Shown: positions 57,507 through 64,000 of the stretch, piece by piece
Layout of the letters: each line of letters begins with the position of its first letter
Position numbering within the stretch: position 1 is the stretch's first letter
NCBI RefSeq assembly: GCF_013375535.1
Contig: NZ_JABXJG010000003.1
Coordinates: 558,001 to 622,000 of the forward strand
DNA: 64,000 bases
Direction of reading: 5' to 3'
DNA from: Sphingobium sp. 15-1
GTDB taxonomy: Bacteria > Pseudomonadota > Alphaproteobacteria > Sphingomonadales > Sphingomonadaceae
Notes under the pieces: generated by a model
Database searches by the model: none
The model's input: the letters and a program-made list of their open reading frames with translations, nothing else
What the model was told of the DNA's origin: nothing
Translations under genes and position numbers: made by a program

Positions 57507-58025
57507 ATGGATCGAACGGTAATCCTGACGGTGGTCGGCAGCGACCGACCCGGCCTCACTCGCGCGATAGCCGATGCGGTATATGCGGCAGGCGGCAACT
57601 GGCTGGAGAGCCATCTTTCGCGGCTCGGCGGAAAATATGTCGGCTCGGTGTTGGTCGAACTGCCTGAAGAGCGCCTGGATGAACTTGCAAAGGCCGCACG
57701 CGGGATCGATGCGTTCGGGATCAAAGTCGACATCATCGGGTCTGCCAAAACGGACGAGCGAACAGGACAATCGCTGACAATCGAAATCGTCGGGCAGGAT
57801 CGCCCCGGGATCGTTCGTGAAGTGACCACCGTACTCGCTGGGCTGGAAGTCAATATCGAGGATTTTGCTACTGCCATTGAAGGCAGCGCATGGTCCGGCG
57901 CGCCGCTGTTTAAGGGGAAAATGAAGCTGTTGGTTCCGGAGAATCTCTCCACCGACATAGTATGCGAGGCACTCGAAGGCATATCGGGAGAGATCATGGT
58001 CGATTTCGCTACCGCTGCGAACTGA
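57507..58025 (+). CDS. Double-ACT protein, GcvR-like
   Basis: 172 residues from ATG 57507 (AGAGGTG upstream); longer frames lack a ribosome site. Two ACT domains: VILTVVGSDRPGLTRAIADA near 5-24 and LTIEIVGQDRPGIVREVTTV near 92-111, each with the glycine-bearing ligand turn. Resembles the glycine cleavage system repressor GcvR, which binds glycine and antagonises GcvA. The gcv genes are not in the window. Confidence 0.85.
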   Translation: MDRTVILTVVGSDRPGLTRAIADAVYAAGGNWLESHLSRLGGKYVGSVLVELPEERLDELAKAARGIDAFGIKVDIIGSAKTDERTGQSLTIEIVGQDRPGIVREVTTVLAGLEVNIEDFATAIEGSAWSGAPLFKGKMKLLVPENLSTDIVCEALEGISGEIMVDFATAAN

Positions 58026-58319
58026 ACTAAGGTCTAACGGGCGGGATCGCGGTTCTGCAACGCCGACGTGCTCGGTAGAGTCAGGAAGTGGCGCGGTGTC
58101 GTGCGGCGCGCCTGTGGGGCTTGCCAGACGGTCCGTTTCCACTCCCTGCTCATCGAACCGGACGTGCAGATCTCCCGCATCCGGCTCTCGGACAAGACAT
58201 CACGCCTTCACCCACGGCGGGCTGCGGCCAAGTCCGCCAGACGCACGAGCCCGAAGCGCTCGTACAGCTCAGGGCCGTGATAGGCTCCCTCTCGCTTTTC
58301 CATGCTGCTGAAAGAGAAA
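58026..58319. other. Gap between GcvR-like gene and YdcH terminator
   Basis: No credible gene or motif seen. Confidence 0.35.
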
Positions 58320-58347
58320 GGAGCCCCGGCGGCTGGCTCGGGGCTCC
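58310..58347 (-). terminator. Terminator after ydcH-like gene
   Basis: Perfect 9-bp stem GGAGCCCCG (58320-58328) / CGGGGCTCC (58339-58347); on the minus strand it is followed by TTTCTCTTT. It would end a groES-groEL-ydcH transcript. Confidence 0.75.
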
Positions 58348-58483
58348 CCTTTCCATCCTCACGAGCTTCCCCGAACGAGGCCGACGATCATGCAACGCAG
58401 ATGGGCGCCCTCAGGTTTCCGGCAAACGCTCGTTGCCGAAAAGTTACGGGCAAATGCGCAAATCGTCCGCACCGAACTCTCGC

Positions 58484-58669
58484 TCAGGCGGCTTCGCGCT
58501 CGGCCTCGTGCCCCGAGCAGGCCGCCATCTGGTCCTTGACCGCGAGCTTCAGCTTCTTGAGCCGGCCGATCAGGAAATGGCGCGGAAGGGGACGCTTCTC
58601 CTCCTCGCGAATTTCGGCTTCGAGACGCGCATGTTCGCGCTCGAGGTAGCGCAGATAGTGGTCATTCAT
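58484..58669 (-). CDS. YdcH/DUF465 small coiled-coil protein
   Basis: 61 residues from ATG 58669, which has GAGGA eight bases upstream (ATG at 58684 has none). DUF465/YdcH pattern: YLRYLEREHARLEAEIREEE then RHFLIGRLKKLKLAVKDQM, a helical hairpin. Function unknown. Lies 57 bp downstream of groEL on the same strand. Confidence 0.82.
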   Translation of the reverse strand: MNDHYLRYLEREHARLEAEIREEEKRPLPRHFLIGRLKKLKLAVKDQMAACSGHEAEREAA

Positions 58670-58698
58670 CGTCGAGTTCCTCATGTTCGATGATGGGA

Positions 58699-58714
58699 CC
58701 CGGCTGCAGCCGGG
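58699..58714 (-). repeat. Perfect palindrome between groEL and the ydcH-like gene
   Basis: CCCGGCTGCAGCCGGG is fully self-complementary and flanked by GGGAC/GCCC. It has no U-tract, so it may be a weak terminator or an mRNA-stabilising 3' hairpin for groESL. Confidence 0.55.
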
Positions 58715-58725
58715 CCCTTGGTGTG

Positions 58726-60351
<1,626 letters not shown>

Positions 60352-60406
60352 TGCCTCGTCTCCTTTCTTCGATTTCCTTCCACGTGTCAGAGGATGCAGG
60401 TCGCTG

Positions 60407-60721
60407 TCAGGCGGCCTGCTTGAGCTGGGCCGCGGCCTCGATTACGCCGAGGATGTCGCTCTCCTTCATGATGAGCAAATCCTCGCCGTCGATCTTGACC
60501 TCGGTTCCCGACCATTTGCCGAAAAGCACGCGGTCGCCCGCCTTAACGGCGAGTTCAACGAGCTTGCCGCTATCGTCGCGCAGGCCCGCGCCGACGGCGA
60601 CCACTTCCCCTTCCTGCGGCTTTTCCTTGGCGGTGTCGGGGATGATGATGCCGCCCGAGGTCTTCTCCTCGGCTTCGATGCGGCGGACGACCACACGGTC
60701 GTGCAAGGGGCGGAAATGCAT
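60407..60721 (-). CDS. groES: 10-kDa co-chaperonin GroES
   Basis: 104 residues from ATG 60721 with GGAGG six bases upstream; the open frame to 60997 is not coding. MHFRPLHDRVVVRRIEAEEK at the start, the mobile GroEL-binding loop EEKTSGGIIIPDTAKEKP near 18-35, and VLFGKWSGTEVKIDGEDLLI near 69-88. Caps the GroEL chamber. First gene of the operon. Confidence 0.97.
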   Translation of the reverse strand: MHFRPLHDRVVVRRIEAEEKTSGGIIIPDTAKEKPQEGEVVAVGAGLRDDSGKLVELAVKAGDRVLFGKWSGTEVKIDGEDLLIMKESDILGVIEAAAQLKQAA

Positions 60722-60788
60722 GCATAACCTCCAGATGCAAAACTGAGATGTGATAGACCTGCCGATCCTTCGAACGACAGGTGACGCG

Positions 60789-60817
60789 GAATTAGGAAAG
60801 GTCATTTTTTGCGTCAA
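60789..60817 (-). promoter_or_regulatory. groES: Candidate groESL promoter (sigma-32-like)
   Basis: On the minus strand CTTGACG is followed 17 bases later by TAATTC (CCTAATTC), resembling the alphaproteobacterial RpoH consensus and also acceptable to the housekeeping sigma factor. It sits about 70 bp before the groES start. Confidence 0.55.
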
Positions 60818-60835
60818 GATGGTGCGCGAAAAAAT

Positions 60836-60862
60836 TTGGCACTCGTAAGCGCTGAGTGCCAA
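60836..60862. promoter_or_regulatory. CIRCE operator (HrcA-binding site)
   Basis: Perfect 9-9-9 inverted repeat: TTGGCACTC (60836-60844), nine-base spacer, GAGTGCCAA (60854-60862), against the consensus TTAGCACTC-N9-GAGTGCTAA. It should bind HrcA and repress groESL at normal temperature. It lies upstream of the best -35/-10 pair rather than in the transcript leader, so an additional promoter further upstream is possible. Confidence 0.9.
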
Positions 60863-60995
60863 TGCCAGCGTTATCGGCTTGCTGTTGGACCAATTTCCCC
60901 TCTTGACTCGACTCGCCGGCGTTCCAAAATTCGCAGCGTGGGCCCGCTGCGCCCGCAGATGAAAAAGGAGCGACACAAAGGAAGGAGGCACAGCC

Positions 60996-61232
60996 ATGTC
61001 GCAGCCATTTTCGCGTTATCTTCATCCCTTCGACGTTGCGCACAACCCGAGCCTCGAGCCGGAAGTGAAGCGCGCCATTCTGGCATCCTGGGCGTCCGAC
61101 CGCGCCGCGGTGCGCGACCATCCCGGCCTGCGCAAGCCGCCCGGCGCCAGGCGCGCGGTGCCGATCGATGACATCCTTGCCGCCATGCATTCGATCGACA
61201 GGCCCTTGGAAGGTCACCGCCCTTCGCCATGA
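60996..61232 (+). CDS. Hypothetical protein, first gene of usg-like operon
   Basis: 78 residues with GGAGG ten bases before the ATG. Sequence (SRYLHPFDVAHNPSLEPEVK, RAILASWASDRAAVRDHP, VPIDDILAAMHSID) is a conserved-looking small helical protein without a name I can give. Overlaps the Usg-like gene by four bases (ATGA). Divergent from groESL, with CIRCE in between, so it may also be heat-regulated. Confidence 0.75.
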   Translation: MSQPFSRYLHPFDVAHNPSLEPEVKRAILASWASDRAAVRDHPGLRKPPGARRAVPIDDILAAMHSIDRPLEGHRPSP

Positions 61233-61498
61233 GCCGCCGGGATTTTATCGTGCAGCTAGAGGGCCGTCGGCTGACGACGGCTCAGATCCACTACTACCGT
61301 CCCGATGCGCCTTCGCTGCTGCAACTGTTCGTCTGGCAGGAGTACGATCTCGCGCCCGATTTTCCAGTGCTGTTCGAGTTTCTCGAGCATTGGCGGCGCG
61401 AGATCGAGGCCGCGCTGCACTCAGTGTGCATATCGCACGAGGGGATGATCCGCCCCACCAAGTGGCGTGCGGTCGATGGCGTGATCGATATCCGGTGA
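61229..61498 (+). CDS. Usg-like family protein
   Basis: 89 residues of the Usg family: LTTAQIHYYRPDAPSLLQLF then VWQEYDLAPDFPVLFEFLEH and LHSVCISHEGMIRPTKWR. Usg proteins are short alphaproteobacterial proteins first noted beside trp genes; their function is unknown. Start ATG overlaps the preceding stop; its own stop overlaps a GTG for the next frame (GTGA). Confidence 0.82.
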   Translation: MSRRDFIVQLEGRRLTTAQIHYYRPDAPSLLQLFVWQEYDLAPDFPVLFEFLEHWRREIEAALHSVCISHEGMIRPTKWRAVDGVIDIR

Positions 61499-62097
61499 CG
61501 CGCAGTCTGCTCAAGCGGTGGCGCAAGCCGAAGCCGGACGACGTGCCGGTACGTCTGCCGTTTAGCAACATCATGGAGTTCGCGATCGCGCTTCTGTCGA
61601 TCACCCCTCGCGAACTGCGAGCGCTGGGGTGGACCTTTGCCCAACGCAAAAGGCTGCTCCATCACATGCTGGCTTGTGGCCGAGCCGCCGAACAAACTGG
61701 CCACCAAGCAGATCGAACTGCGCTTGCCCAAGAAAGACCTTGCCCGCTTGCAGCATTTCGCGGTGCGCGAACTGCCCAAGGCGGCGAGCAACACGGCCGT
61801 TATCGACCGCGTGCTCACCGCCCTCGACCAGGCATGGCATCGACACGAGCGTCCATCGCACGCTGCAAGCTCTGGCAAGCAGTCCTCGCCCACATGAAGC
61901 GCGCCCCAGGTTATGCAGACCTGCGATCATCGTCCTCATTGGCGGCCGCGCTGGCACAAGGGAAATTGCCGCAGCACAAGGCATGCGGGCCCGTGGGCCA
62001 GCAGGAAAGCTCGGGACCCAGGGCATCGGGGAGAGCGGGACGGATTTGGCCTGGCGATCGTGCCGTCCGGCATTCGAAGATGAGACCCTGCCTCTGA
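61495..62097 (+). CDS. Hypothetical protein, possibly frameshifted
   Basis: GTG 61495 overlaps the Usg stop (GTGA), and the first ~60 residues (LLKRWRKPKPDDVPVRLPFS, MEFAIALLSITPRELRALGW) look like natural protein. After about residue 62 the composition becomes unlike protein (Arg/Ala/His-rich), while another frame from about 61637 becomes convincing. Either a short gene ended near 61690 or a frameshift occurred. Overlaps the antisense NDUFS4-like gene at its end. Confidence 0.4.
   Translation: MTRSLLKRWRKPKPDDVPVRLPFSNIMEFAIALLSITPRELRALGWTFAQRKRLLHHMLACGRAAEQTGHQADRTALAQERPCPLAAFRGARTAQGGEQHGRYRPRAHRPRPGMASTRASIARCKLWQAVLAHMKRAPGYADLRSSSSLAAALAQGKLPQHKACGPVGQQESSGPRASGRAGRIWPGDRAVRHSKMRPCL
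61637..61897 (+). CDS. Hypothetical small protein with amphipathic/RHH-like core
   Basis: Up to 86 residues; start uncertain (TTG 61637 or an internal GTG at 61676). The core ATKQIELRLPKKDLARLQHF then VRELPKAASNTAVIDRVLTA has a strand-helix-helix pattern as in ribbon-helix-helix proteins. It overlaps the 61495 frame; one of the two is the true continuation. Confidence 0.45.
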   Translation: MPNAKGCSITCWLVAEPPNKLATKQIELRLPKKDLARLQHFAVRELPKAASNTAVIDRVLTALDQAWHRHERPSHAASSGKQSSPT

Positions 62098-62393
62098 CAA
62101 TATCGCTCGGCCGAGGCGCGGTCGGGAAAGCGTAGCTCGATCGTCGCGAGGGGATCGCCTCCGCCGGTCCAACCAATCAGCGGGTCGGCGACCGGGCCCC
62201 AGCGCGGCGCGAACCTGACCCGCCATCGATTTTGGCGGCGCCGGCCGCCGTTTGTCGTCAAGGCCAGCGGCTCGATGATCGCATTGGCGCCGTGCGGGAA
62301 CGAGGTCGCACGCGCGACGGCAACTGCATGGTTGTCGTTGGCCGAAGGCCCGGACTCGAAAGTCCGGGCCCGGCCCTCAGCGGGCGCCGCCAT
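61911..62393 (-). CDS. NDUFS4-like (ETC complex I 18-kDa subunit family) protein
   Basis: 160 residues. NRWRVRFAPRWGPVADPLIG then GWTGGGDPLATIELRF and ASAERYCQRQGL match the ETC complex I NDUFS4 signature (W-x-F...D-P-L-x-GW-T...R-F-x-(T/D)-x-x-x-A). A short, non-canonical copy near stress genes, not the respiratory operon. The ATG at 62393 overlaps the 3' end of the Hsp20 gene and the reading passes through its hairpin, so the true start may be downstream; no better start codon is seen. Confidence 0.7.
   Translation of the reverse strand: MAAPAEGRARTFESGPSANDNHAVAVARATSFPHGANAIIEPLALTTNGGRRRQNRWRVRFAPRWGPVADPLIGWTGGGDPLATIELRFPDRASAERYCQRQGLIFECRTARSPGQIRPALPDALGPELSCWPTGPHALCCGNFPCASAAANEDDDRRSA
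62347..62370. repeat. Perfect 10-bp hairpin after the Hsp20 gene
   Basis: GGCCCGGACT (62347-62356) / AGTCCGGGCC (62361-62370) with loop CGAA, starting seven bases past the hsp20 stop at 62377. No U-tract on the minus strand; probably an mRNA 3' stabiliser or weak terminator. Confidence 0.6.
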
Positions 62394-62892
62394 TGACGGG
62401 AATCCGGCGGATGTTCTGTTCCGCCGCCTCCGTTCTGGGCAACGTCACCGTGAGGACGCCGTTCTTGAAGGTGGCCGCAACCTTGTCGCGGTCGATGCCT
62501 CTGGGCAGGCCGATGCGGCGCTCGAAGCGGCCGTAGCTGCGCTCCGAGTAGCCGCGATCCTTGTCGTCGACTTCGGACTTCTTTTCGCCGCGCAGGGTCA
62601 AGGCGCCGTCTTCGACGAAAATCTCCACGTCCTGCTCGTCCATACCCGGTAGTTCCGCCGTCACACGAATTTCCTCGTCGGTCTCGCCGAGCTCGAGGTG
62701 GGGCCATCCCGACAAGCGGTCGAAACCGGCAAAGGCGGGCATGCCGAAGTTGCGGAAGACATCGTCGAAGAGACGGTTCACGTCGCGGTGGAGCGACTGC
62801 AGTGGATGGGTGTCCCTTTCCCGTTCGGCGCTCACCGGAACGGGCAGCCGGTTTTCCTGCCGGCTCCAGGGAATGAGATCACGAATTGCCAT
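62377..62892 (-). CDS. Hsp20/alpha-crystallin small heat-shock protein
   Basis: 171 residues. Alpha-crystallin domain at about 60-165: HLELGETDEEIRVTAELPGM, DVEIFVEDGALTLRGEKKSE, and the signature GLPRGIDRDKVAATFKNGVL then TVTLPR; the C-terminal IRRIPVN contains the I-x-I/V tail. Holdase that binds unfolding proteins. Its start follows the second Hsp20 gene by 100 bp on the same strand. Confidence 0.95.
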   Translation of the reverse strand: MAIRDLIPWSRQENRLPVPVSAERERDTHPLQSLHRDVNRLFDDVFRNFGMPAFAGFDRLSGWPHLELGETDEEIRVTAELPGMDEQDVEIFVEDGALTLRGEKKSEVDDKDRGYSERSYGRFERRIGLPRGIDRDKVAATFKNGVLTVTLPRTEAAEQNIRRIPVNGGAR

Positions 62893-62992
62893 GATGACAT
62901 CTCCTTTTCTGGCTGGATGAAAGGCTGAACCTGCCGGCCGCCGCGCGCGGGGGTGTGTCGGGAGGCGGCGCCGGCAGGCCAGTGGACGCGGC

Positions 62993-63466
62993 TTAGGCAG
63001 GCTCGCTCGCTCTTTCCTTCACCTCGCCGAGTCGCTTGCTGTCGGACGCATTGCCGCCGATCTCGATCCGACGCGGCTTCATCGCCTCCGGCACGACGCG
63101 CGTCAGTTCGATCGACAGGAGGCCGTGCTCGAAGTTCGCGTTGCCGACCTCGATGAAATCGGCGAGCTGGAAGCGCCGCTCGAAGGCCCGGGCCGCGATA
63201 CCGCGATGCAGGTATTCGCCCTTGTCGGCGTCATCGGCTCGCTTGCCGGTCACCGAGAGCAGGTTCTGATGCGCGACGATCTCGATATCCTCCGGCTTGA
63301 AGCCGGCGACCGCGACGGTGATGCGAAAATTGTCGTCGTCGAGCCGCTGGATGTCGAAAGGCGGATAGCCATCGTCCTCGCGCGCGCCCGCCTCGAGCAG
63401 GTTGAACAGCCGGTCGAAACCGACCGTCGATCGGCGATAGGGGGTAAAGTCAAAGTTCGGTCTCAT
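62993..63466 (-). CDS. IbpA-like small heat-shock protein
   Basis: 157 residues from ATG 63466 with GGAGG eight bases upstream; the frame extends to 63541. N-terminal RPNFDFTPYRRSTVGFDRLF is the class A (IbpA-type) start. Crystallin domain PPFDIQRLDDDNFRITVAVA, FKPEDIEIVAHQNLLSVTGK and FERRFQLADFIEVGNANFEH, then GLLSIEL; C-terminal RRIEIGG has the I-x-I motif. Partner of the Hsp20 downstream. Confidence 0.95.
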   Translation of the reverse strand: MRPNFDFTPYRRSTVGFDRLFNLLEAGAREDDGYPPFDIQRLDDDNFRITVAVAGFKPEDIEIVAHQNLLSVTGKRADDADKGEYLHRGIAARAFERRFQLADFIEVGNANFEHGLLSIELTRVVPEAMKPRRIEIGGNASDSKRLGEVKERASEPA

Positions 63467-63644
63467 TTCCAAATCCTCCAAACGAAGCAATTTGGGCATG
63501 AGATGCGCCGGTAACCAAGAGCCGGCGCTCTCGATGTCCAACCGGACCCGGTTTGGCGTCCGGTATCATTGAGCTAATTTCAGTCTCGCGGCTTTCAAGA
63601 TGTTTCGGCCAAAAAAATGAGCAGGGAGCGGACACTGCGCTGCC

Positions 63645-63845
63645 GAGGCGATCCAAGAGGAAATTGCCGATCTATTAGGGCTGACCGCTGTCCACGTCAA
63701 CCGCATGCTCCACGAGCTTGAAGGCCGTTCGCTTCTTCGACGTACCGGCAGAGACTTCATGCTTGACCTGCCAGGGATGGAGGCGATGAACATGATCGCA
63801 TCGCGGACCTATGTACAAAAACCGCCATGGCTTCCTTCAGCATAA
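63645..63845 (+). pseudogene. Crp/Fnr regulator, C-terminal HTH fragment
   Basis: In-frame from about 63645 to the stop at 63843-63845: EAIQEEIADLLGLTAVHVNR then MLHELEGRSLLRRTGRDF, the Crp/Fnr winged HTH plus tail. A stop lies in frame at 63618, and no cyclic-nucleotide domain precedes it, so the 5' two-thirds are missing. Sequence differs from the intact regulator at 46231. Confidence 0.7.
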
Positions 63846-64000
63846 GCATGAACCGCAATTGACTAAATGGCGGTAGCCCTCATCGACCCTTCTCCGTCGC
63901 TCAGCGGCCGAGTTGCTCTTCTCAGTAGCGGACACCTCACTACCGCGCTGAGGCCGGGCATTATGTCCGCTATGTCGATGGGTTTCGGGCGCCGGCAGGC

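Overview
The window looks like chromosome or large-plasmid DNA of a sphingomonad (Alphaproteobacteria; Sphingobium, Sphingomonas or Novosphingobium type). The reasons are high G+C by eye, two MucR-type regulators, a large TonB-dependent receptor next to acyl-CoA catabolic genes, a ThiS-ThiG fusion, a CIRCE-controlled groESL operon and intergenic palindromic repeats of alphaproteobacterial type. No rRNA, tRNA, CRISPR array or intact insertion sequence was seen.

Left end (1-6.1 kb): accessory DNA. A strawberry-notch-type methylase/helicase (cut by the window edge) and a toprim/zinc-finger primase-like protein, as found on sphingomonad plasmids and integrative elements, are followed by a VapBC toxin-antitoxin pair, a frameshifted IS3 element abutting a 5'-truncated IS630 transposase, and a 5'-truncated glutathione reductase.

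Centre left (6.2-36.5 kb): a large catabolic locus. It encodes a complete acetoin-dehydrogenase-type 2-oxo-acid/acyloin complex (acoA, acoB, acoC, lpdA), an acyl-CoA dehydrogenase, a FadB/FadJ-like bifunctional enzyme, a separate enoyl-CoA hydratase, two acyl-CoA synthetases (one PrpE-like), an AcuI-like enoyl reductase, an aldehyde dehydrogenase, two SDRs, a nitronate-monooxygenase-like flavoprotein, DUF2855 and DUF1330 proteins, a CurA-like reductase, a TonB-dependent receptor, an MFS carrier and an AraC regulator. The content suggests uptake of an organic compound, oxidative cleavage of an acyloin or 2-oxo intermediate, and beta-oxidation to acetyl-CoA and propionyl-CoA. The substrate cannot be read from sequence. 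A thiamine block (TPP riboswitch, thiC, thiSG) sits inside the locus, and the Aco E1 enzyme needs thiamine diphosphate.

Centre right (36.6-58 kb): mixed genes. In order: a catalase remnant reading in frame into pcm; a MucR protein with a histone-H1-like tail; an IS200 remnant; a TpsB-type outer-membrane transporter behind a Gly-rich lipoprotein; an IS5 remnant; an MHS-family transporter; a Crp/Fnr regulator divergent from a BLUF blue-light sensor; a DUF2383 protein; a transglutaminase; a divergent SDR/LysR pair; an orphan protein with a PD-(D/E)XK-like motif; ParDE; a second MucR; a second VapBC; a solitary DNA methyltransferase; and a GcvR-like double-ACT protein.

Right end (58.4-63.9 kb): a heat-stress block. 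groES-groEL follows a perfect CIRCE operator, and this GroEL lacks the usual GGM tail. Around it are a YdcH-like protein, a Usg-like operon on the other strand, an NDUFS4-like protein, two Hsp20 genes and a 3' fragment of a Crp/Fnr regulator.
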